A stretch of 6,667 nucleotides of DNA from Christensenella sp. UBA6420. Lineage in GTDB: Bacteria; Bacillota; Clostridia; Christensenellales; DTU072. The notes under the pieces were generated by a model. The model made no database searches and was not told where the DNA came from. It saw only the letters and a program-made list of their open reading frames with translations. How positions within the stretch are numbered: the first letter of the stretch is position 1; every line of letters begins with the position of its first letter. Made by a program: the position numbers and the translations under genes. Positions 1 through 5,343 of the stretch are shown in pieces. The stretch lies in the NCBI GenBank assembly GCA_002439705.1, contig DJPE01000049.1:1-6667 (forward strand), read 5' to 3'.

Positions 1-14
1 AAAAAAAGGAAGTG

Positions 15-1190
15 TTAAACGACGGTTTTATAAATATCTCCGGTTAGTTGGAGATGATAAATAACGCGCACGAGTTTTTTAATTACATGCGAAATGGCGA
101 CGTAGTAGTGTTTACCTTCGGAACGCTTCTTATGCAGATAATCGGCAAATGTTTTGTCCCAATTACAAACATAGATAGCGGCATTGTAAAGTGCGTAGCG
201 CAAATAACGGGAACCCCGTTTCTCCATGTGGGCATAAGCGTTGTCAAGTTTGCCGGATTGGTAAGTTGACGGAGAAATACCCGCAAAAGCGAGAATTTTA
301 TCCGGAGAATCGAATCTGGAGAAGTCGCCGATTTCGGAAAGAATTACAGCAGCCATGCGAAATCCCAAACCGGGAATTGAGGTTATTGGGGATTGGATTT
401 CGCTTAAGATTTCCTGAATATGCAATTCGATTTCGTTGATTTCTTCGGAAAGGATACGGATGAGATGAATGGTATGTTTTAATTCTAAGGATTTAGCAGG
501 CATAACGGAACCGATTGAAGAGATAGCGGCATTACGGATTTCGATAGCCTTACTTTTCTTGTAATGCCCTTTTGAAGAAGCCGATAACAAGTTAGTCATC
601 TTTGTTAAATGGGCAGAGGCAACCAGTGAAGCAGACGGAAATTCTTCTAAAAGCGCATAAACGGAAGCTATATGTAAAGAAGGGACGAGTTTTTCCAGTT
701 CGGGGAACAAGATATTTACTAATCTCGAAAGTTGCTGTTTTAAGACGGCTCTTTCACGAACTTTAGAAAATCTATAACGAGAAAGTGACTTTAATTGTTC
801 ATTGTGATATAATGCTTTTGAGTAGGGCTTAGAATCCACCTCAGACAAAAGCATTTTAGCAATAACAACAGAGTCTACCTTATCCGTCTTGGTCTTTCTG
901 AGGGTGAGAGATTTACGGAAGAGATTAGAGTGTAAAGGATTGAAGAGGAAACAATTCAGATTTTTATCCAGCAGGTAGAACAAAATGTTAAAACTGTAAT
1001 GTCCGGTGGCTTCAAGTCCTACTTTTATTTTATCTGAATTTTCTTCATAAGAACAGATAGTCGAGTAAAGATAATTAAAACCGTCGAGATTATTGAGAAT
1101 AGAAAACGGTTTTACAAGGACTTGTCCGTCGGAAGATAAGATACAGCAATCATGCTTATCTTTGGAAACGTCGATACCAACATAGATCAT
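15..1190 (-). CDS. IS110-family DEDD transposase (bridge-RNA-guided recombinase)
   Basis: This 391-aa protein is the recombinase that excises and inserts the element. It shows the two-domain IS110 architecture. The N-terminal RuvC-like DEDD domain has D7 in GIDVSKD, E60 in GLEATGHY, and D103 and D106 in KTDKVDSVVIAK. A central helical region covers roughly residues 125-265. The C-terminal Tnp domain starts with the helix-hairpin-helix-like SIPGLGFRMAAVILSEIGD (271-289), followed by AFAGISPSTYQSGK, where S312 of QSG is the likely catalytic serine, and EKRGSRYLRYAL. Length and all acidic residues match an active enzyme, and no frameshift or internal stop is seen. The start is supported by AAAGGAG about 8 nt upstream of the ATG. 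The gene appears more AT-rich than the host genes to its right, as expected for a mobile gene. Family assignment is secure; activity is inferred. Confidence 0.95.
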   Translation of the reverse strand: MIYVGIDVSKDKHDCCILSSDGQVLVKPFSILNNLDGFNYLYSTICSYEENSDKIKVGLEATGHYSFNILFYLLDKNLNCFLFNPLHSNLFRKSLTLRKTKTDKVDSVVIAKMLLSEVDSKPYSKALYHNEQLKSLSRYRFSKVRERAVLKQQLSRLVNILFPELEKLVPSLHIASVYALLEEFPSASLVASAHLTKMTNLLSASSKGHYKKSKAIEIRNAAISSIGSVMPAKSLELKHTIHLIRILSEEINEIELHIQEILSEIQSPITSIPGLGFRMAAVILSEIGDFSRFDSPDKILAFAGISPSTYQSGKLDNAYAHMEKRGSRYLRYALYNAAIYVCNWDKTFADYLHKKRSEGKHYYVAISHVIKKLVRVIYHLQLTGDIYKTVV

Positions 1191-1214
1191 GAGAGTTACT
1201 CCTTTGTAAAATTA

Positions 1215-1425
1215 TTGATACTGCGTGAAGATACCACATAACTCTTTGCGGTTGTAACCTCGTTCTTTATAATCCGTCGAGCGGAAACTAACTGATTAAC
1301 AAACAGACAAAGAGACTGTGGTCAGAGCCTCCGAAAAACCGTCTTGCGGTAGGTGAGAAAAACTGATCCACAGTATCTTCTTACAGTATAGCAGATTTAT
1401 GCCGTTCTTGGAGAGGAACGTTAAA
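1215..1425 (-). ncRNA. Candidate IS110 bridge RNA (seekRNA-like)
   Basis: The non-coding region 5' of the transposase contains nested complementary segments in the order known for IS110 bridge RNAs. In plus-strand coordinates they are: a 5' stem-loop CGTTC/GAACG (1403-1407 with 1416-1420); an outer closing stem of 8 bp (1227-1234 with 1373-1380); arm 1 with an 11-bp stem and one bulge (1315-1325 with 1363-1374) and a tip of ACCG/CGGT around a 5-nt loop (1338-1350); and arm 2 with a 7-bp stem CAAAGAG/CTCTTTG (1308-1314 with 1242-1248) and a tip of TCCG/CGGA around a 5-nt loop (1273-1285). Between each stem and tip lie unpaired strands, the expected guide positions. Arm 1 would be the target-binding loop and arm 2 the donor-binding loop by order in the RNA. 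The exact transcript ends are unknown. The stems were read by hand; the function is inferred from the family. Confidence 0.72.
1385..1393 (-). promoter_or_regulatory. Extended -10 element inside the IS left region
   Basis: TGCTATACT on the minus strand is an extended -10 (TGn plus TATACT, 5 of 6 matches to TATAAT). No good -35 is seen 16-18 nt upstream. Transcription would start near 1378, just at the outer stem of the predicted bridge RNA, and could serve both the RNA and the transposase. A transcript including the 5' stem-loop at 1403-1420 would need a promoter further upstream, for instance one formed across the circular end junction as described for IS110 elements. Confidence 0.4.
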
Positions 1426-1474
1426 AACTACTACTATTTAATTATACGAGGGTCAATAAACTGTTTAGGCGAAT

Positions 1475-1507
1475 AAAAGGCTTGCGGAATTACTCCGCGA
1501 GCCTTTT
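1475..1507. terminator. Bidirectional hairpin terminator between IS and mscL
   Basis: A 14-bp stem (1475-1488 with 1494-1507) with one G-T pair closes a 5-nt loop. It has A4 on the left and T4 on the right, so both strands give a short U tail. On the plus strand the odd pair is a G-U wobble; on the minus strand it is an A-C mismatch, so it fits plus-strand transcription slightly better. It may once have served a plus-strand gene to the left, now separated from it by the IS. Confidence 0.6.
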
Positions 1508-1510
1508 GTA

Positions 1511-1535
1511 TTTAGACGATTTACTATCGTCTGAA
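1511..1535. repeat. Intergenic inverted repeat between two terminators
   Basis: AGACGAT (1514-1520) and ATCGTCT (1526-1532) pair around a 5-nt loop. The stem can extend by three pairs on the plus strand, including one wobble. It has no T-run on either side, so it is not a standard terminator. It sits directly between the two terminator hairpins at 1475-1507 and 1535-1570. Confidence 0.5.
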
Positions 1536-1570
1536 AAAATAACCGACGTCGAAAGGCGTCGGTTATTTTT
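1535..1570. terminator. Terminator downstream of mscL (bidirectional)
   Basis: A 14-bp perfect stem (1535-1548 with 1557-1570) is extended by a G-T pair and a C-G pair around GAAA (1551-1554). It is flanked by A-runs and T-runs, so it can end transcription from either side. It lies 21 bp beyond the mscL stop codon and most likely ends the GDPD-mscL operon, separating it from the IS. Confidence 0.85.
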
Positions 1571-1590
1571 GCATAAGGTAGTGTTTTTAA

Positions 1591-2184
1591 TTAGTCTTTC
1601 TGTGCTTTGAGAAGAGCTACGATTTCTTCGAGCAGAGCTTCTACTTTCGGAGAAACGGTTTCGCCTTCGGTAGCGGCGGCTATTTTTTCTTCCACCGTTT
1701 CGGCGACTGCTTCGGTAGCGGGTTCGGCTACGGGCCCTTTTACGGTTTCCGCAGGGGCGGATTCTGCCGCGACTTCTTCCTTAGCATGATTTTTCTTGTC
1801 GTGTTCGTGTTTAGCCATATCGGTGATTTTGTGCGTGGCGGTTTCGCCTGCTTCTTTCAGTTTGTTGATGCCTTTGATTATGGCGAAGAGTACCAATGCG
1901 GTGACGAAGAAGGTAATAATTGCCGATATGACGCCGCCCCAGTCTAAGATAAGGGCTTCGGAAATAACTTTGCCGCCGGCGTCGACGACGGGGGCTCTGA
2001 GCACCGTCTGCAAGCCCGTTCCGTCGGGCGAAAGGGGAATAAGGTTTATAAGCGGTTTCAGAATACCGTTCACCAAGGAATTTACGATGGCGGTAAAGGC
2101 GGAACCGATTATCATACCTACGGCAAGGTCGATGACGCTGCCTTTGTTAATAAACGTCTTGAATTCGTTCCATAACTTTTTCAT
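1591..2184 (-). CDS. mscL: Large-conductance mechanosensitive channel MscL, with extended C-terminal linker
   Basis: This membrane channel opens under membrane tension and releases solutes during osmotic downshock. The N-terminus MKKLWNEFKTFINKGSVIDLAVG is typical of MscL. TM1 is about residues 16-42 and contains the pore-lining GMIIGSAFTAIVNSLV segment. A periplasm-facing loop follows at 45-78, then TM2 at about 80-104. The protein ends in the usual amphipathic C-terminal helix, KVEALLEEIVALLK (180-193). At 197 aa it is longer than the usual 130-150 aa. The excess lies between residues 113 and 178: a His/Lys-rich part (HEHDKKNH) and then an Ala/Glu/Val/Pro-rich low-complexity stretch. The start is supported by AAAGGAG at 2193-2199. 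It is the second gene of the operon, 29 nt after the GDPD stop. Identity is secure; the role of the insertion is unknown. Confidence 0.95.
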   Translation of the reverse strand: MKKLWNEFKTFINKGSVIDLAVGMIIGSAFTAIVNSLVNGILKPLINLIPLSPDGTGLQTVLRAPVVDAGGKVISEALILDWGGVISAIITFFVTALVLFAIIKGINKLKEAGETATHKITDMAKHEHDKKNHAKEEVAAESAPAETVKGPVAEPATEAVAETVEEKIAAATEGETVSPKVEALLEEIVALLKAQKD

Positions 2185-2206
2185 CTTTTTTGCTCCTTTG
2201 TATATA

Positions 2207-2227
2207 GCGGCGATTATTTATTGCCGC
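2207..2227 (-). other. Intercistronic hairpin over the GDPD stop codon
   Basis: GCGGC (2207-2211) and GCCGC (2223-2227) form a short stem that covers the end of the GDPD gene and its stop codon, a few bases before the mscL ribosome site. No U-run follows, so it is not a standard terminator. It could affect mRNA processing or the mscL to GDPD ratio. This is inference only. Confidence 0.35.
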
Positions 2228-3233
2228 GAATTAAATTGTATGCAAGTTTTGGGTCGTCGGTTATTATGGCGTCGGCTCCCATTTCGGTCAAAGCCTGAAT
2301 GTCTTTGGCTTTGTTTATAGTCCAGTATTGCACCGCGATGCCGTATTTGTGGGCGTAGTCGATGATGGCTTTCTTGCCGAGATTTATTACGAACGTCTTG
2401 TAGGGAATTTGCAGAACCTTGTATTTTACGTTCTTTTCAGAGAGGTCTACGTTGAACATACAGGAAAAGTAGAAGTCAAGAACTTCAGCAATTCCCGCCG
2501 AACGGATTACGTCGGGGCAATGTTCGTCAATATATTCCGATACGCTCTTATTGAACGTTCCTACCACGGTGCGGTTAAGGATACCGTATTCTATCATTGC
2601 GTCATACAGTATCCGCATGGCTTCGTTTCCGAGTTCGCCGTCGTTTTTTATTTCTATTATATAGTTGAACTGCTTTTTCCAAACGTCTTCCTGAACTCTC
2701 AGGTAGTCGAGAACTTCTTCCAACGAAACTATCCTGCAATATGTAAGATCTGCATTCTCTCCGCGGTAAATATATTCTCCGTTTTTAGTGAAATTGTAAC
2801 CCATATTATACTGTTTGAGCTCCGAAAGCGTTTTATTCTGCGGTTTAACGTTCTTTTCGCCGAACACTTCGTTGCAGTCGCTCGTTCTGTCGAGAGTTTC
2901 GTCGTGGAGTAGGATAAGGCGTTTGTCTTTCGTTATGTGCAGGTCGAATTCGAGAATATCGACCATGTATTCGTTGTTTTTTTCAAAGCACGCTCTGAAC
3001 GCCGCCATAGTGTTTTCGGGGGCGAGATTTCTGCCCGCTCTGTGCGCGCTTATCAAAGGCGTACTTTGTATGTACGGGTTATTTAAGCAGGCATCCGAAG
3101 AATAATCGGTGTCGGGTGATTTGGGAATGTATGTTGATATACAGAGCAAGACGAAGAGGAGTATCACCGCAAAAATCGCGGTTATCGTCCACGCCGTAAC
3201 TTTGTGACGGATAAAGAACTTCTTTAGTTTCAT
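2214..3233 (-). CDS. Membrane-anchored glycerophosphodiester phosphodiesterase (GDPD family)
   Basis: This enzyme hydrolyses glycerophosphodiesters to glycerol 3-phosphate and an alcohol. The 339-aa protein begins with a basic stretch (MKLKKFFIRHK) and one hydrophobic segment at about 14-36 with no clear signal peptidase site. The catalytic domain is therefore probably outside the cell, tethered to the membrane. GDPD motifs occur in order: ISAHRAG with H64 and R65, APENT with E73 and N74, EFDLHITKD with metal-binding E95 and D97, LLHDETLDRT with H110, IEIK at 193-196, and the C-terminal QYWTINKAKD...GADAIITDDP. The family uses these for Ca/Mg-dependent acid-base catalysis. The start follows a GAGG site at 3240-3243. 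It is first in an operon with mscL. The natural substrate (phospholipid breakdown products, or glycerophosphate polymers such as teichoic acids) cannot be decided from sequence. Confidence 0.92.
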   Translation of the reverse strand: MKLKKFFIRHKVTAWTITAIFAVILLFVLLCISTYIPKSPDTDYSSDACLNNPYIQSTPLISAHRAGRNLAPENTMAAFRACFEKNNEYMVDILEFDLHITKDKRLILLHDETLDRTSDCNEVFGEKNVKPQNKTLSELKQYNMGYNFTKNGEYIYRGENADLTYCRIVSLEEVLDYLRVQEDVWKKQFNYIIEIKNDGELGNEAMRILYDAMIEYGILNRTVVGTFNKSVSEYIDEHCPDVIRSAGIAEVLDFYFSCMFNVDLSEKNVKYKVLQIPYKTFVINLGKKAIIDYAHKYGIAVQYWTINKAKDIQALTEMGADAIITDDPKLAYNLIRGNK

Positions 3234-3251
3234 TTTTTACCTCGATAAGAA

Positions 3252-3280
3252 ATTATATCAATTTTATATACATTTGTCAA
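3252..3280 (-). promoter_or_regulatory. Perfect-consensus SigA promoter of the GDPD-mscL operon
   Basis: On the minus strand TTGACA (3280-3275), a 17-nt spacer and TATAAT (3257-3252) match the vegetative consensus at all 12 positions with ideal spacing. Transcription should start near 3245, giving a 5' leader of only about a dozen bases, so the GAGG ribosome site would lie almost at the mRNA 5' end. No operator is evident, which suggests strong constitutive expression. Confidence 0.85.
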
Positions 3281-3449
3281 CGTTCCGTTCCGACGAGCGA
3301 AGCCCGAAACCTTAGGTTTTTTCCTTGGGACGGGGCGGAAGTAGTCCGTTTTATTGATTTCAGGAAAAGTTTTCGGGTCACGGGCGGGAAAAAGCGTCAG
3401 GCTGTTCGGATTTCGGCGGGATTTTTCATCGCGAAAACGGAAAAGCGTA

Positions 3450-3478
3450 TTGAATAAGGGAAAATTGTATGTTAAAAT
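3450..3478 (+). promoter_or_regulatory. SigA-type promoter of the alpha-galactosidase gene
   Basis: TTGAAT (3450-3455), a 17-nt spacer and TAAAAT (3473-3478) match the vegetative consensus at 4 of 6 and 5 of 6 positions. The predicted start, near 3485, lies about 20 nt before the ATG. The stretch 3281-3449 between the two divergent promoters holds no gene and no clear operator that I can support. Confidence 0.65.
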
Positions 3479-3503
3479 ATAACAAAAACGTGCGGAGGGC
3501 AAA

Positions 3504-5204
3504 ATGATAAAAGACTTTAATTTTTCTTTACAGTATAAAGAAAACGGCGTTGTGAAAACCGCAGTCGGAGCGGAAAACGAACTTTATTCCACCGAAGTGA
3601 CGAGAACTGCCGACGGATTGGCTTTGAAAATAATTCCGAAACGCGAAATAGAATTATTTAACGCATATATTGATTTCGATTACGCTTATGCCGACGGCGA
3701 TAAGTTTTATGTAAACGGTTATCAGTCCTGGACTACGTCGAGAGAATACGATAAAAACGACGTGCAGAAAGGTCTTGTTGGTTTGGGACAATATCCGCCC
3801 GTAAGGAATTTTTGCGCTATGTTCGGCGATTACGATTTCCAGAAATACAACCGCAAAAAGGGCTGTTTTCACAGTTATTCCTATACATATATAAAAAGAG
3901 AAGGAAAACTCACTCTTTTCGGCACGATGACGGAAAGATACGGTTATACCGTTTTTCACACAGATATGAACGCGGGTAAAATCTCGGTTCAGAAAGACGT
4001 GGAAGGGGTCGCTATAAATAAGGAATATCCTTTGTTCGATTTGTATACGACGGAAGGGGGCTACGACGAAGTATTCGACGCGTATTTTGCGGCTTTGCAG
4101 ATTCCGAAACCGAAATATAAGAGAATGACGGGATACACTTCCTGGTACAACTATTACGGCGGAATTACCGAAGAAATACTTTCGAGAGATATAGACGGAC
4201 TCGCCACTCTCGGAGACAAGGCGGATATATTCCAGATAGACGACGGTTATCAGACGGCGGTAGGCGACTGGAAGACGGTCAAGAAAGATAAATACCCCCA
4301 CGGAATGAAGTATCTCGTGGACAAAATTCACGGTAAAGGATACAAGGCGGGGTTATGGCTCGCTCCGTTTAACGCGCAGAAGAGTTCGGTCGTCGTAAAG
4401 GAACACCCCGAATGGTTCATAAAAGACGAGAAAGGAAAATTCCAGATGGGCAGCATCGGCTGGGGCGGAGCGTATACTATGGATTTCTATATCCCCGAAG
4501 TAGCTGAATATATTAAGGACTTCTTTAACTGCGTGTTCAACGAATGGGGCTTCGATATGGTAAAACTCGACTTCCTTTATTCTATATGCCGCTCGCCGAG
4601 AAGGAACAAGAGCCGCGGGCAGATAATGACCGAAGCCATGGACTTTTTGAGAGAAGTGTTGGGTGATAAAATATTCTTAGGATGCGGAGTGCCGTTGTTC
4701 CCTGCGTTCGGGAAGGTCGATTTCTGCCGTATTTCTTGCGACATGGGCAAAACTTTCTATGACCCGTGGTATATGAAACATACTAATCAGGAACTTTTCA
4801 GCACCCGTTGCGCGATAAACAACACCATTTTCAGAAGACATCTCGACGGCAGAGCCTTCGGCAACGACCCCGACGTGTTCTATTGTAGAGAAAACGACGT
4901 AAAGGCGAAAGACAAACTCGCTTTGCGTACTTCCCGACTCGATTTTACCGACGAACAAAGGAAATTGCTCGCCACGATCAACTCCATGCTCGGGAACGTC
5001 CTTTTCGTCTCCGACAACGTGGGCGGATACGACGCGGAACAAAGAAGAATGGTAGAAAAGGCTTTCCGTCCGACGGGCAGAAAAGTCACCGACGCGAATT
5101 ACGTTTCCGCCGACGTAATAGCGATAGACTACACGGAAAACGGCGAAAAGTACAGACTTACGTTCAACGTGAGAACGGGCGAAAACAAGACCGAAAAGAT
5201 GTAA
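3504..5204 (+). CDS. GH36-type alpha-galactosidase (cytoplasmic)
   Basis: This is predicted to release terminal alpha-galactose from oligosaccharides such as raffinose or melibiose by a retaining mechanism. The 566-aa protein has an N-terminal beta-rich part (about 1-200, including the NGYQSW motif at 71-76), then a TIM barrel (about 205-480) and a short C-terminal beta region. Barrel motifs typical of GH36/melibiase are GYTSWYNYYGG (210-220), FQIDDGYQ with D246 and D247, GLWLAPF, and MVKLDFLYS, where D356 is the likely nucleophile. RISCDMG follows, where D413 is the likely acid/base. The nucleophile to acid/base distance (57 residues) is close to that in compact GH36 enzymes. It has no signal peptide or membrane segment. 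The ATG follows GGAGGG (3494-3499). It is shorter than the 700-aa GH36 enzymes and no sugar transporter is adjacent. Sugar specificity within GH36 is inferred. Confidence 0.85.
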   Translation: MIKDFNFSLQYKENGVVKTAVGAENELYSTEVTRTADGLALKIIPKREIELFNAYIDFDYAYADGDKFYVNGYQSWTTSREYDKNDVQKGLVGLGQYPPVRNFCAMFGDYDFQKYNRKKGCFHSYSYTYIKREGKLTLFGTMTERYGYTVFHTDMNAGKISVQKDVEGVAINKEYPLFDLYTTEGGYDEVFDAYFAALQIPKPKYKRMTGYTSWYNYYGGITEEILSRDIDGLATLGDKADIFQIDDGYQTAVGDWKTVKKDKYPHGMKYLVDKIHGKGYKAGLWLAPFNAQKSSVVVKEHPEWFIKDEKGKFQMGSIGWGGAYTMDFYIPEVAEYIKDFFNCVFNEWGFDMVKLDFLYSICRSPRRNKSRGQIMTEAMDFLREVLGDKIFLGCGVPLFPAFGKVDFCRISCDMGKTFYDPWYMKHTNQELFSTRCAINNTIFRRHLDGRAFGNDPDVFYCRENDVKAKDKLALRTSRLDFTDEQRKLLATINSMLGNVLFVSDNVGGYDAEQRRMVEKAFRPTGRKVTDANYVSADVIAIDYTENGEKYRLTFNVRTGENKTEKM

Positions 5205-5233
5205 ATTTTTATCCGAAAAATAACAAAATGCGA

Positions 5234-5262
5234 AACCGTCGGCTTTTGTCGGCGGTTTTTTT
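5234..5262 (+). terminator. Intrinsic terminator after the alpha-galactosidase gene
   Basis: A 10-bp stem (5234-5243 with 5248-5257), including two G-T wobbles that favour the plus-strand RNA, closes a TTTT loop and runs into a T-run through 5262. It lies about 30 bp after the stop codon and separates the sugar gene from the YtxC-like gene. Confidence 0.85.
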
Positions 5263-5280
5263 GCTACGTTGCAATCAGGC

Positions 5281-5301
5281 AATGCGTCGAAAAGACGCAT
5301 T
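5281..5301. repeat. Perfect 8-bp inverted repeat upstream of the YtxC-like gene
   Basis: AATGCGTC (5281-5288) and GACGCATT (5294-5301) are exact reverse complements around GAAAA. No T-run follows, so it is not a second terminator. It lies just upstream of the SigE-like -35 element and could be an operator or part of the preceding terminator region. Confidence 0.5.
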
Positions 5302-5308
5302 AAGGTCA

Positions 5309-5337
5309 TAATATTTGTTCTCGGACTTACATATACT
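5309..5337 (+). promoter_or_regulatory. SigE-like (mother-cell sporulation) promoter
   Basis: TAATATT (5309-5315), a 14-nt spacer and CATATACT (5330-5337) fit the Bacillus SigE pattern as I recall it, KMATATT-N14-15 then CATACAHT, with one pyrimidine difference in the -10. The same -10 contains TATACT, but no SigA -35 is found at 16-18 nt. Transcription would begin about 6-7 nt past 5337, at or next to the ATG at 5344. The match is short, so chance agreement remains possible. Confidence 0.5.
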
Positions 5338-5343
5338 ACTGGT

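Larger units (their letters stand above)
11..1450 (-). mobile_element. IS110-family insertion sequence (ends tentative)
   Basis: The unit consists of an intact DEDD transposase and a long non-coding 5' region, which is the layout of the IS110 group proper (non-coding RNA region upstream of the transposase). IS110 elements lack conventional terminal inverted repeats and usually make no target duplication, so the ends cannot be read from flanking repeats. The left end is placed near 1450 because CCTCGT on the minus strand (1451-1446) is complementary to ACGAGG inside the predicted donor loop of the RNA (minus strand, 1263-1258). The right end is placed just past the transposase stop, where minus-strand CT (12-11) could be the core dinucleotide. 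This gives about 1.44 kb, within the usual IS110 size. The presence of the element is secure; both ends are inference, and the right end may lie outside the window. Confidence 0.7.

Noticed and set aside
1441..1458. TTGACC and TATAAT on the minus strand near the IS left end as a promoter
   Set aside because: They are only 4 nt apart, far from the 16-18 nt needed. TATAAT could still act as a -10 for a circular-junction promoter, but no good -35 appears in the visible right end.
1796..2912. Two plus-strand open frames (174 and 194 aa) opposite mscL and the GDPD gene
   Set aside because: Both mirror well-supported genes on the other strand and have no ribosome site or known motifs.
3429..3446. 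cre-like (CcpA) site before the alpha-galactosidase promoter
   Set aside because: Only the central GAAAACG part fits; the outer conserved bases and symmetry are missing.
3230..3502. 90-aa open frame on the minus strand upstream of the GDPD gene
   Set aside because: It covers both divergent promoters, has no ribosome site or recognisable domain, and overlaps the GDPD start in another frame.
3654..4331. 225-aa open frame on the minus strand
   Set aside because: It lies wholly antisense to the GH36 gene and shows no domain; it is a by-product of that gene's codon pattern.
5269..5343. Upstream TTG start extending the YtxC-like protein by 25 residues
   Set aside because: The extension begins just after the terminator T-run, reads through the inverted repeat and the SigE-like promoter, and has no ribosome site.
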